From Centropus unirufus (lineage: Eukaryota; Chordata; Aves; Cuculiformes; Centropidae), in contig VYZI01000018.1 in the NCBI GenBank assembly GCA_013397695.1, positions 2,454,420 through 2,518,419 on the forward strand: 64,000 bases of DNA. Direction: 5' to 3'. The first letter of the stretch is position 1, and each line of letters opens with the position of its first letter. A program made the translations under genes and the position numbers. The notes under the pieces are model-generated. The model was not told the DNA's origin, searched no databases, and saw only the letters and a list, made by a program, of their open reading frames with translations. This document shows, piece after piece, positions 12,229 to 26,000 of the stretch.

Positions 12229-13958
12229 TGGCTGTAATCCCTTAATACCTCTTTGGGGAAGGCTTTTAGTAGTATTACTGACTTGTGGAGCAGCATACAA
12301 AAGGCCTGTCATCATGGTGTAAAATTATGTGCATGATGATGCTCGTCAGACCTGTTTCTCTTCTAGGTATGTGCCAGATATTTTTAAAGAAACCTGTAGG
12401 GATAGCACTGTGAATGTCTTACTGGCAAAGGTCGGTGTCACCAATGGCTCAGGGATAACCTGCGCCCAAAAAGTTCCCTAACACCTCTACTGTAGAGGTT
12501 CTCAATCAATGGCCTGAAGGAAAATGGCACACAACAGGCCAAGTGCATGTCTGCATGTCCACAACTGAGAGCTACAGTTGCTCCTGACAGCAGTGGAATG
12601 CTAGGGGAGCAAGGTTGACTGGGGAGCTTTATGCTAAGTTTGCAGACTTCTGGATAGGCTGACATGGCTTTTGTGGTGTTTTGCAGTAAAGACATCTGTG
12701 TCTATAGAAATATTTGTGAACAAAGTGTCTGCTGGGATCTACTGTGATACCCGTCACACAAAAACTCCCCTGTAACTGCAAAGTGATGATTATATAAATT
12801 CTCAGTTTTAGAGTATGTATTTGAAAAATTAATTGCTGATGCTTTACTGAGGTGAGTTGCTTTAGTTGTGAGGATTTACTAGTGAGAATTTACACAAGAA
12901 TCCAAAGGGTAATTGTGCTTCATGCTGGTTCACCCCTTTGTGCTAGTCATTTGGTAGCAGAAGAGCTAATTTGTCCATCTGTTCTCACCTCATTTTGATG
13001 GTGTTTCAGTTACAGATATCCTTATATTTAAGGATTAGTTTTGAAAATCACAGAGCCTTTAATTCTGGATGAAGCATTAGTTTGCTCTTGGGTTTGCTAT
13101 GACCCAGTCCCTTTTTATTCGCTAGGTAAAAGTTCCTAAATTGAATGAAGAGAAATTCTGCCATCCTGAGGTTCCAAGTCAATTGATTCCAACCACACAC
13201 TGATGGAAAGTCGCTCCACTTCTGTTTAAGGAACCTCAAGCCAGATCATCAAATTAGTGCTGTTCGTCGTTTCCAGGTTTGTTGTGGGTGAGGTGAGCTG
13301 CTTCCTGGACCTTTGGAATGGCTTTAGGGCCATTTGATGAGCTGGTGACTGCACTATGTGTTGTGTGCAGGGAAGACCTGCCAGTGTAGTCCTTTCCTAG
13401 AGCAAGTGAGATCTCTTTGGAAGTGATTGTACTTACAACTGGTGATACAAAGGAAGAACCATAGTGCTCTCCTATACTTTCTTGTTGATGAGAGCGTGAA
13501 AGGGAAGTAGATTTATCAGAGATGAACTTTCTCATGAGTAGTGGGAAATTAATACCGGATGCCTGGAATGACAGCTGGAAAGGAACATTGACAGTTATGC
13601 TTATGAGCAGCAGAGGAACTGATTGGAAATCAGTTTCTTAAATAATCCTGTTTAATATTCGGCAGAAAAAGCAGTCTTAAAAGCTTGAGGATTTTGGTGG
13701 CTATTTTAGTAGTTATTTTATGACTCTTGTCTGGTTAAATATTTCCAAATTAAAAATACATTTGGCCACATTAAGGCTCATGAGCTGGCTTATATGGTGG
13801 CCTATGAAACAGAAGACTCAATTTTAAAGTAACATATAGGTAGATAACTAGGCAATGGCTTTCTACGGTATTTTGATTCCTTTAGATATTGGAATAAATT
13901 CAGGAATCTTTGATTATGCTGTTACATGGCTCCTAAGTGCTTAACGCTTCACTTCTAG

Positions 13959-14039
13959 CTGTGAATTCTTGTAGAAGATTGATAGCTCTGCCAACGTGTT
14001 CCACAGTAGAAGATGGGTGGATTAATTTCAAGATGGAGG
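13959..14039 (+). CDS. LNPK: LNPK exon 2: end of 5' UTR and codons 1-9
   Basis: Only 14013-14039 is coding, for MGGLISRWR, matching the conserved lunapark N-terminus with glycine at position 2 for N-myristoylation. The donor is AGG|GTAAGT. The best acceptor is at 13958 (pyrimidine-rich ACTTCTAG); CACAG at 14006 is an alternative. No ATG lies between 13959 and 14012. Intron 2 (14040-15256) holds nothing recognised. Confidence 0.9.
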
Positions 14040-17000
14040 GTAAGTAAAACATGTAAAAATATAATAATCTTTAGTCTAGAAGATGGGAGTATGCAGGATG
14101 TATGTTGATGCCTGTTGGTCGACTGCTAATGCTGGTTGAATGTTAGGGCTATTTTTTTCCTATTAATATGTTACTTAAAAGTCCAGTAGTGAGACATGAC
14201 CAAAAATACTCTCTGCCAAATCTCTAAACTATGAAACTGTCATTTATTTCCTTTGCAGTATCAGGCCTGGCTCTGGTTAACTTGCAAAAATACAGTACTA
14301 ATTCTTCCTGTATATCTAGTTTTGTGGTGCTTCCTCAGGGATAGGTACAGCAGCATCTGTGGTTTGAATGAGTGGTGACTACTTTAGGTCAAAATGGATA
14401 CATTCAGAATATCTTTGTTTTAACTAATATTTTTATTGATAGTTATACAAGTCTTTCTAACTTGTTACTGGCTTGTATATGAACGTTGTGCTGAGTTTAT
14501 GAGGGAGAGCTGTGAGATTTTTGACTGCTTTCCTGGAAGATATGAGTTGTTTTGAGTCTAGGTTTCTCTTTCCGTATTGTCAGTTGATTTCAGAGCCTCC
14601 TATAGAAAACTCCTTTAAAGGCGAAAGCTTGGGTGAAATGTAATTTTTATTTAATAGAATGACTCACTTTCATGGTGATGCCGTGTGGGTTATGGTTTTT
14701 GAGTGTGTGGCCTGAAGGATGGGGGAGGAGAGTGGCTTTATGCTTCTCAGAAACTGGGAAAGATTCCTAGAAGGTAGATTCCCAATTACTACTAAGGAGA
14801 ATTGCACTGGAGATAAATTATTTGCAATTGCTTATAATTTATTTAGAGTATGTGTCTTTGTGTGGAATGAATAGTAATAAAAAGTCCTCGGGGTAGGGCT
14901 TTCTGTGTCTTTGATTCACCTATTCTCTCTACTCATCAATTCTCTCCTTGCTTTACTTCCCACCCACGTATCCATTATTGCTGTACATGCATTATAGGTT
15001 TTCACAGTTTGTGGTGTAGGAGAGGGGCGTTCAGTTAATAGCTATACCAGCTGTAAAATAGTGATTCATTGCAGTGCCTTCTATTTATTGCTGTTAAAGT
15101 AGGAAAACTCCTTCCCTTTATGTAAAATAGGTAATATATTAATCTAATAAGAATGTCTTTTTTTTTTGCTAGGAAACTGCTAATGTGCAGTAATGCTCAA
15201 AATACTGACTTTTTTTAAAGTGAGGTTAACATCTCTGTTCTTTCATTTGTAAGCAGGCAAAGCCTTCAACTGTAGAGGTATTAGAAAAAATTGATAAGGT
15301 ATGTATTTGCTTTTTTGGTGTGCTGTTTGATTTTTGTTTAGAAATTGACATAATATGGCCAGGTATTTCTTTCACATTGGGTAAAAGACTGTCATAGAAT
15401 TCTAAATTAGCTTTATAATTATTCCAGTCATATGTACTAGCGATTCTGAGTTCAGATGGGCAGCTACCTTTTTTGTCCTTATTAATGTAAAAAAAAAAAT
15501 CTGCACTGTGTAAAAGATAGTGGGGAACTACTGTTTAAATATTTATTTAGAAAGCCTGAAATGAGAATGAATGTGAAGTTGGCTTGATTACACAATTTAA
15601 TTATAATTAATGGTTAAACTTCCATGTAATAGAGGATGTCACTAACACAAAGTTCCATTTATCAAGCTCATTAGAAAAGCTCCAATATATATATTTTTAA
15701 GTGTAAGAGTTGTAACTGTAGTGGTAGTAAATAGGGTTAGGGGCAGGATAACTGAACAGACAGTTCAGTAATAAATTGTGATTTTTAGCTAGAATTTGTG
15801 ACCAATGTGTCTACTCTGGGGAAATGAACTCTTTTGAAGTATGCTGTTGTTATTTTTTGTTTTCCTTTTAATGAAAATGTGAGTACTCCTGTTGTCACTT
15901 GAAATGCAATCAAAATGGTAAAATAGCAGAGCATTGCTTGATTACTTGTTAATGTACTAAAAGCATCATTCAGATGTTTGGGGTTTCATTCTTAATGTGA
16001 GGAAAATCCTGAGCTGAAAACATGTGAAAGGACAAAGGTTTCAGTAATTTCCCATGTTTGTAGAAAAGTGTTAGAAGCAGTTGAAATTCCACAGGTGCAT
16101 GATTAGAGTTTTAGGGTGTGAAGGATGATTGGTAGTGATTTCTGTGATCATAAAGACTGCCTTTCATAAGATATTAGCATTTTCCACTTGTCCCAAATAT
16201 ACTAACGCATTACTAATGGGAAAAAGTCCTGATTTGTATTATATTTTCCCTGCAGTGATGTGTTACTGCTAATACACTGGAAGTGGCCCATATCATAACC
16301 TTAATAGTGATATATTTATGCTATGGAAGTTATCTTGGGGCAAATATTGTCATTTATCAAAAAGCTGCTTGACTTTTCTAATCAAGTATCAAATTGATAT
16401 GGCTAATTTTAGCAGTCACTTAAAAGCTGCTTAGTGGAGCCACCAACGAATTTCACTAATAAGACTGAACTCTTTTTATTTACAGGAAATACAGACATTG
16501 GAAGAATTTAGAGAAAAAAACCAGAGGCTGCAGAAGCTATGGGTTGGAAGGCTGCTTCTCTACTCTTCACTTCTTTACCTTTTCACCTGCATGATTGTGT
16601 ATTTCTGGTGTCTTCCTGATGAATGGTCAGCAAGGTTGATGATGACACTTCCATTTTTTGCATTTCCATTGATGTAAGTAAATGTGCCTTTTTGTTTTCC
16701 TCCTAACTGATGTCTTTATAAAAAAGGAGAAGGAAAATACATCTTGGTAGGAGTTCGGGTTTGCTTTTGACAATGCTTGAGTTCTCATAACTTGCTGAAT
16801 ATTTTCTTTCAAAATAAATACAAGTAGTTAGGCAGACACTTTCTTTGAGGATCTCGTGTGTCTGGGATCAGCGCAGAACTAAGTCCTAACATGAAAAGAT
16901 GTTAGCATCTAGTATTACTTGGCTTATCAAAATTACACTAGGGCTAGAGAGGGGCCTGTGTGTGAACAGCTGCAAGGTAACATAAGTAGAAGAGTGTTAT

Positions 17001-20000
17001 CTTGGCTTTTAGTTCTTCTGATGTTTGGAAAAATAATGCTACTATGTGAAAGTCACCTAAGGTGTGTAATCTGCATGTAAAATATAGTGGCTAAAATTGG
17101 GGGAAAAAAATAAGGGAATGGAGTAACTTGCTTTTACATATTCAATGATGAACACAGAAGTGATTTGAAAGGTCATCAACCTAAAATATCCTAACATCAT
17201 TGGAGGTGAATGGGAGAAAGTATTGTCTACCTCTTTGCTTCACTGAGCTGATTGGCTGCTTATCTTACCGTTGGCTTCTGTTTTCTAAGAAGGCTGCTTT
17301 TCAAAAAAATTAAAAAATGGGCTCCCACCTCAGTAAATAGCTGCTTCTCTGCCTCCTCTTCCCCCAGACGATCAAAGAAGAGAAGCAGCCCACTAAGCAT
17401 CTTTCCTGCTGATGGAGAGCACAGTGTATTTAATAACTTGCTGAAATTAACATTGTAACTACTGTCCATATTGTTACAGCAACTTTGTCTGAAAACCTGA
17501 CTTATCAGTGCCCCAGCTTTTGACTTGAAAGACAAGTGAAATGTAAATATTTAAGGCTTTGCAAGTTTGCTTAGTGTGGGTCAGCATAATATAACATGCA
17601 AAAAAAAAACAAACTTGAAGGTGATTTTTGCATGTCATACTGTATTGTGCATAATATCCTGGTATACTTCTGTTACAGAGTTCTGTAGAGAAGATGTGTG
17701 AGCAGCAGTACCTTAACTGTGGAAAGGATTGATATAGAAATTAAAGCTCAAATAAATCTTTGGTGTTAATATGAATTGATTTTATTCTTAAGGAGAAGGA
17801 CTTGAAAGTCTGTTAGTATGTGAGGCTTTCTTATGCTAACAGGGAAGGCCTGTGAAGAGGAAGCATTACCAGCCTCTCTTCACTTAGGTGGGTCAGGATT
17901 AGTGATCAGTGTAGAAATGAAAATGTATTACTGAAGGTGATGGTTTCTAGCGCTGGAGTGTGAATTTTCACAGAGGATTTTTATTCTTCAGTTTGTCCTC
18001 CAGTTCGTGTTTCTTAGTAGTGGGTTTCTATAAAATTTCAAATGAGAGATTGGCTTACTAATGTTTAGAATTAGATTGTTGTTCTCTTAGGACTTGCAAC
18101 TGTTTATCTGTTTTTTCTTTTTAAGTTATTCTCGTTCAGCTCTTTCTGGCAGGCATGAATGGCAAGCAACTGCCAGCTTGTCTTTGTTTTCGGTCAAGAG
18201 GTGACTCCATGCTGAATGCCTGGTGCCACCCAGTAATAGCTCTAGAGATTTTTCAGCCCTAATCAAACTGGAATATGTCGGCCTTTTCTAGCTTGCAGTC
18301 ACTCACCAACTTATTTCTGCCTTAGGTCATTCCCTCAGGGTCTCTGTAAGTTACTGATGCTGGTAGAGTTGAGTTCTAGAAATATAACATCGTTAATTTA
18401 AAATGTATGTTGGATAAACGTTAGCATATTAGAAAGATGCTGCTCTTGAAGTGACTTTAATTTGAATTGGATTCTGTTTTGTCTTGCATTTTCTGATTTT
18501 TTTGAGGAGCATGTTTTATTTTGTAAAATTGGTCTAAAATGTTCTGCTATTAAAATTTCACCTCAGAACTCTTGAGGATATGTTTTATTTAATAAAATAT
18601 TATGATATATCTTGCAGCTTAGAATACAGCTTTAGGCAGAAGACTCTTTGTTAAGCATACAGTAAAAAAAGAAAAAATGGTTTTGCCTGGGTAATGTAGT
18701 CTTAAAGGAGATTCAAAACCAGTGAAACATTTGTTTATTTGGGTACTTTATGAAGAGACACATTTTGGGCTGTGTAAGTGACCAAACTTAGCCGTGTTTG
18801 TAAGAGTAGTTCTTACGGCATGCTTTGGGATGTGGAATAGAGTTAAACTTCTTTCTCTGGTTTTCTGACCTTGGAAGGTGACTCACATTCCAGTTGTCTA
18901 CCTTCCCTAACTCGGGCTGTGTTTTTAATATTTGAAAGCATTTTGAACTGGGCAGCTATTAAATACAAAAGGTGTTCCTATGAATGAAGTTGAAACTCTT
19001 ATTTGAAATCTTTCAGCCTTTTGCCTGCTTTCTTATGCTGTTGTTCAGAGAGCCTTTCTAGCCTTGAAGATGTTTTTTCTTTTTCTTAAATGAAATGTTG
19101 GTACTTTATTATATAGTGCTTGGCAGTAGGAGGGGTTTGGATAAGATACTTGAAAGGGCTTGAAGTGTGAGATTTGCCACTTGGTGTAGGCTAAATAATT
19201 TGTCAGTGAAGTCAACTTAATATTTATAAGCAATTCTAAGCTTTAAGACAAATGAAGTCCTTGTGACTGCCGAGAGACCTTTCAAATGTAAAACAGTCAT
19301 GGATCAGTTTAACTTTATCCTGAGCACAGATAAACTACTCTGTTGTTTGAGCTAAGTCAGCTGAAACCCCACAGAAACTGAGCGGATTCAGAGCTCTGTA
19401 AAATCACTAGCAGTCACAAAGTGGAGTACAATACCTGTATCTTATGGTTTTCACTGGTATTGAATTCTTCCCACAAATCTCCTGGGTCTTAATTTTGGGC
19501 CTTAGCTGGTAAGCTTGGTTTTCTGGATAGCATGCATCATAAATCTACCAAATAAGAAGCGATGAGTAAGTAATTTTCAGTTAGCTGTGTGTACCTTGAT
19601 TTTTAAAGATTTCCCACTGAGCATTTTAGCAAGTGTTAATGTGACTTACTGCTGCTTTCTTAGTATTTCTACCTGTAGTAATACTTGATTCAATTTCAAG
19701 ATATAGGAGGGTTTTATTTAGCTCAATGTTTGTCTTCTTGATAAGATACTAATTCAATTTTTAGTCTTCTGTATAAATATTGTTTGATTTCTGTTCTTTG
19801 TATTTGCAAAATGAAATCTCATCTGTGAAGTGTTCTGTTTGCTAAATGACTTCAGAAATGGTTACTGTAATGTATTTTAATTGATATAATTTTTCTTTCT
19901 GTTTTAAAGAATCTGGTTTGTAAGAACACTGCTCATTTTTTTCTTTTCCAAAAGGACTGAAAGGAATAGTAAGTATTTTTTCTGCCTTTTTTTAGAATAT

Positions 20001-23000
20001 GGAACTATAGAATATGGAACGAGTTGGGAATAATGCATGGTGTGAAAATGTAAATACTTTGGATAAATGGTCTTGTAAGAAAAGGGGAGTAGCCTTTTGG
20101 TTGATGGTGAAATGGGGAGCAGTAGCTAAACTGTTTTCTACCACACTGTGACAGAACAGGAAGGAAAGTGCTTAATTTTTCACTTCACTTAAAAGACTGT
20201 GGCAACTTTTTCTTGTCTTTGCAGGTTTCAAAATGTAGTGGAATAAAATATAATGTAGAAGTAGGAGTGAGGGAAAGGAAATACAAACAGTGGTAGTAAT
20301 TCCCTTAATACTTACTTCTTCCGAGTATTCCAACAGTCTTACCCCGTTACCTTTTTACATCAACACATTTGCAATAAATCTCTTCCCTTAAATATATTTG
20401 TCAATATAGCTTTTCTCTACAACTTCTCCAAAGCACGCTTAAGTTTTTCTGAGTTGAAAAGGCATAAGCAGGTGTTCTTTGTGCTGCTTTGAGAGCTAAG
20501 GAAAATGTGAGTCATGTAACAAAACCAGAAAGTAATGCATGTGTTCAAAAATATATAGAAAGTTGTTAAAGAACATGCAGATTCATTCTAATGCACAGTT
20601 TAAAAACCTGCATCTGCGGAACTTCTCTGCCGTAGTTAGAATTCATTTGAGACTTCCTTTGAAAGCAGTCCAGCCTGTAACAATATCTCATGGCGATATG
20701 AGCAATAATACAGGAAAACTTCAGTGTTGCACTATGTTTTATGACTTGCAGAACAACATGATGTATTTAATTTGTGACAGCTTATGAGTTAAACATCACT
20801 TTTGGAATTTTTCTTAAACTTAATGTTTGCGTTTGGTATGCAAGCATAGGCCGTGCATTTTTATGTAGAAATAAAGTTGTCCATATATTCTGTGGTGCTG
20901 TGTGATTCATTTCTAAGGTGAATATATATTTGCATTTCATGGACAGATAAGAAAACAAGGTATATATGTTTTCCTAGTTTGCTTAAATTGCTGTTTTTAG
21001 CATACAAACAAGTCTAGTGCTTTTATTGAGCCTGTGTGTAAAGGATTTTAGTAGATTTAGAACACGCCAAAAGGGATTATTTCTGTATTATTCCAGAGAC
21101 TGGGTAAAAATGAAGTGGTTTACCTCAAAGATAATCCTGCATTTGGAAAAGAGAAACCAAATGTGCAGTGCAAGAGTTAGAGCAGTAAAGGAGAAAATGT
21201 AGCTGAGAGAGTGAATGGGCAACTAAGTGACTCAAAGCTAGCCTTTTATTCTCAGATAAATTGATCTAATACATTGAGTCACTGGAGATGATTGTCAAGC
21301 ATAGAGCTTTATAATACTAAATGACCAGCGTACATCAGTGCTGGGAACCATGCTCTGAAGGAGGAAAACTCCTAGTGAGGCACTAGGAAAGGGGTTGTAG
21401 AGAGATTATGGAATTTCAGTTAAGGCTGGTCAGGCAAACAGCTGTTGAGGAAGATTTAGGCTGATCTCTCCCAAAGCACCGGGAGAATAAGTGAGGTATC
21501 TTTCAAGTATTGACTTCTTCAGAATTCTTTTTTTTCTGTACGTTTAATTAAGATGAGATATATTGGTTTCTTGAGAGTACTTTGCAGTAATTGCCATTTG
21601 ACCACATTTGAAGGGGCAGGTGTTTCACGAGGTTCTTGTTGAACACAGGAGGCAAAGTGATCGGGAACAAATGCCCACACTTTAAAGTGATTGTATTGCT
21701 TTGTGGGAGGACTTGCCTGAAGATGTTCTAGGCATTTCTGTGCCAAAAGCAGCTTCTGTTTCTTAAGTAACTGTTCACAGCTGTCGGTAATGTGCTGTTT
21801 GTTTGGCTGTGTGGTCCCATACTGCATGGCAGTGCATTTCAAGTTCTGTGTGGGGCTTAATCAGAGGCTGTGTGCTAATATAAACTTGGTGGAGGGAGTT
21901 ACCTTGTTGCTTTGAAGATACACAATTCCTGGAACTGTCTACCTTCTGTGGTCCAGCCCAGTGCTAAACAGGATCTTGTTACCCGTTCTGTTTGTCTAAA
22001 CTAGTAAAGGTTTGTTTTATTTACCCTTCCATTGCATAAACTTTTGAATATGTACATCCCCAAAGTGGTTTATTCTATCAAAAAGGTCTTCTACATTCTG
22101 AAAAAGTTTGAACACACAAATGAGTTCCCTTATTTTCAAATTGCAGTACTGTGCCTGAAGTAATGTTAAAAAAAGTGTTGTACTTAAGATACAAAAACGT
22201 ATGTATTTAGTTTGGTGGGCTTTGTTTTTGTTTCTTGTATTTGTATGAAACTTATTCTTTTTTGAAATTAAAAAATGGGAAAAAGTTACATGTTCCAGGA
22301 AGTGGGCTGTTGGTGTCCAGTAGAGCTGAGACAGGGAAAAAAGTCAAAGGTTTTTCTTAAACACTTCTTGCTCTGAAGAAGGTCGTAGAAAATGGATTTA
22401 TCAAGAGAATACTTTCTGTATTAGGTGGTATTTTATTACAGTGGGTTTTCCACGTGTCCCAAGCTGCAAGCATTGACTTAAAGAAAAATCCCACATGCAT
22501 TTGACCTTCCTTTTTTCTCTTAATTTTAGGGAGGTTAGATGCTGTGCCTACTGGTTATAACAATATCTTCAAATTATTAGTAAAATGACCTTCTGGTAGC
22601 TTTTCTTACAAAATCAGGGATTTTGTTCTAGTTTTAAAATATTGAAAGGGTGAGATTTGAAGCTCAGAACTGACCTGGCATTTGAAACTAGCATGTGTTA
22701 AGAGGCTTATGTGAAATACTGAAGCCAGTAAATCTACTACTCAGATATATTAATACTTAGACCTCAAGACTTCTTTTCTGTAGTTTGACTCATGAGATTA
22801 AGTGTATTTGGTCCATTGTTGTACCGGTTTTAATGTAGGTCAAATCAGGGCACTTGCTAGAATTGGTTTGCTTAATGAGGAAATGGTACATAAAACTTTT
22901 TAATAGTTATATCTGTGAAGTGATGAGCGAGCTATAATTTATAAGCAGTTTTAGATTGAGAATGATTTATTTTTACATAAAAACTTTGCATAAAATAAAG

Positions 23001-26000
23001 TTTACTAGTGTAGAGTTGGTAGTGGTCAGGACATAACCTTCTGATCTCACAGAGAGAAGTCAATGTTTAGAGTATGCTGCAAGTATCTCATTTATATTTC
23101 AAAACTAACATGTGATGTTCTTTTTTTAGATGATGCGCTGGAAGATTTAAAATCTCAAAAGAAAAAAATAGTAAGTAAAACTTCAAGAAAAGCTAGTTGT
23201 TGTGGTTCACTGAAGTTAGTTTGCATCAGTACAAGTTGAGTTTGATCGTAATATGCAGATGACGAGTGGAGGAAGGTGAAGCTGTTACCATTTCTCTGTT
23301 TTCCTACATTCTCTAGTACTGCACAAGGTTTCCCTTGCACCAAAATTAAAGGACTGCTTGCATATGGGAATAAATTGTATCCTTCTAATTTAACTTAAAC
23401 ATGGAGTTTTAGTGTTGCTAGGCCTTTGTAAAGTGATTGTTTTGTCAGAAAACAAAAATGTATACTTTCACCTTCTCATTGCAGACTGCTACTTTGGCTT
23501 TAGGATTAAAATAAGTGGTAGATGTTTCACTTGTTTAAGAACATAGAGTGCAACTGTATCATCACAGTCACTTTGTCACTTAATGTCTTGTCCATACCCA
23601 GCAAAAAGGATTTCGGGTTCACTTTTTTATCAAGTAACAGATTGTTTATTTCTTTAATGCATCACCACTTGTTTCCCATCCTCATCCATCTTATTTTTGT
23701 ACTACACATTCTTCCATTACGTTCTCTCCTCTAAAAAATGTATCTTGTCATTGTCAAACCTATGAGTTGGCTTGAGGTCATCTATTTTTTGGCCTGTGTG
23801 CATGATTTAACAGTATAAAACTGATATATGTCAAGTATTTGCTTCAGCTGGATCAACACAATCTCAGTAAGCCAAATTTAGGATGGAAAAGATTCCGAGT
23901 CTTGGAACTAGCACTCTTAGTGAAGTTTGCAACACCAACTTTTCCTCTCTACTTAATAATTCCACAAGGTAGTTCTCTGCTTGCTTTGTTGTTGGATTCA
24001 TTTTCTACCTTGTAAGGCAAAAGCTGAAAAGCTTCCACCACCAAAACACAAAACCCTTTAACCAAACAAAAACCAAAGCCCTTCCCCTCATTGCCCAAAA
24101 TATCCAAAAGCTGCAGAAGTTTTATTATGAGATGTTATTGTTAATGAGCTTCCTGAAGCGTTTGCCTCCTGCCTTCTGGATTTTTCTATGGTAGCTAAAT
24201 GAATAGAAACTCCCCAATAAAGCTGCCAAAAGGGAGTCAGGTAAGAGTCTGGTATTACATGGCCTTTATAGGAGAAACAGATGTCACTGATCTTCCACTC
24301 AGGTTTTTATCACTTCTAAAATGTAGATGTAAAAATTATAACCTGTGGCCTAATTATGTCATTGTCCTTTGATAAGGAGGATCTGCTAATATTTATATCT
24401 GCTAATCTTTATATTAAAGAATCTATTAAATGGAAGTGTCCTTTGGTTGGAGAGGTGATAAAAAGGAATTGGAGAGGCTTACACTTTCTGAGAATGAGAT
24501 AAATGAGTATGACGACTATATTTTTAATTTAATTTGATAAAAACCGCCTAAATGAAATAATTTAATCTCTCTAATTTATATAGTCATTGAATAGCTTTGG
24601 AGGGAGAGTTTGTGATTTTCTGTTCCAACATGGAGAACAAAACAGCTTTTGGAGCCTTAAATGTAAAGTCTTAATTTCAGTAAAATAAGTTTGTTTTTCT
24701 GAGTCATGAAAAAATCTTTGTATGTATTCTAGAAGAGCTGCTAATGCTGACATTCCGTGCTGTGAGAAGTGAAAAGGCATTGAATAAAATATTAGTCAGG
24801 AAAAATGTGGTTTATAAAGGGGAGACTTTCTTACTTTGGGAATTGATGCTGTTGAAACAAGATGTAAATAGGTATTTTGCATATGCAAAAAATCAAAGCA
24901 CCATATGGTAGGAGAGCAGGTGATACTTAAAAATTAGACTGCATGACTACTTTGTGAACAATATAGAAATTATAATGTAACTATGGAGAGTTTAAACCTG
25001 TAAATATGAATTGCCATTTGTAGGTATGCATAGTAAGCTTTACTCTTTGAAGACAAAATTTGAAATGGGATTAGTAAAACAGAGTTCTGGCAAGTCCAGT
25101 AACCTGTAAATCAGCTATTTTTCAATCTGAGAGAAATAAAATGTTCATAATTGCCTCCTGATCTTCTGGGTGCCTGGCTCCTAGCAAGGAATCAGAATTA
25201 TTTCAACCTTTTGAATCAGGGTGATGCTGGTGGTTTTTACTCAGAAGATTGACTTGGGCGTTTCATCATAATTTAAAAGTATTAAGCATTAATATTGGAT
25301 TATCTTGCATGAAACCTAACCTGTTGAAATGAGCTGAAAGTGAATGCAGGTAATGAGACAATATATATATTTATTTTAGATAAAAATACTCAAAATTGCG
25401 TTCTGTAATAATTTGGGTTTAATATTGTTCAGATTTGATTTTTTGATGCATTAACTTTGTTAGGACTGTCTATGGCTATGAATAACTGCAACAAGACCTG
25501 CTTTTTAGTAAAACAAAACCTTTACCAAGTAAAATATTGGGAAAGGTGAGAGGTTCTTTCCCTGTTTGATTTTGATTTGCTACTGAGTTTGCAAATAGGA
25601 TTAGTTACTAAGATATTTACATTGTGATCTTCAAAGTATCTTGGATAAATAAATTTTGTGTTTTCTGTTTATTTATAATGCAAACTGTGTCTAGGCACTG
25701 TCAACCTGCCACAACAGCTTTGGTTTTGCTCTTCATTACAGTTCAGCTGTCTGATTGCTGGAGTAATCTCAGATTGAAGACAGTTGTCTTTTTGAAAAGC
25801 GTTACAGGGCTTGTTTTACAGGCATGTGGTCCACCCTTTCCCTAGTGATGTTACTTATGTGCTAAAGGGTGCCTATAAGCTCTGATCCAGTGGAAGGTGT
25901 CCTTGCCTATGGCAGAGGGGTTGGAACGGGATGATCTTTAAGGTCCTTCCTGATCCAAACCATGCTATAAGCCTATAGAATGGTTTCTGTGCAATAAACT

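Noticed and set aside
13048..13535. Two minus-strand frames (93 and 63 codons) in intron 1
   Set aside because: Different frames separated by stops, no known match; possibly a decayed repeat but unsupported.
21519..21842. 107-codon minus-strand frame in intron 5
   Set aside because: No recognisable protein, no start context or neighbouring exons; a frame of this size is expected by chance in 64 kb of six-frame sequence. A homology search could revive it.
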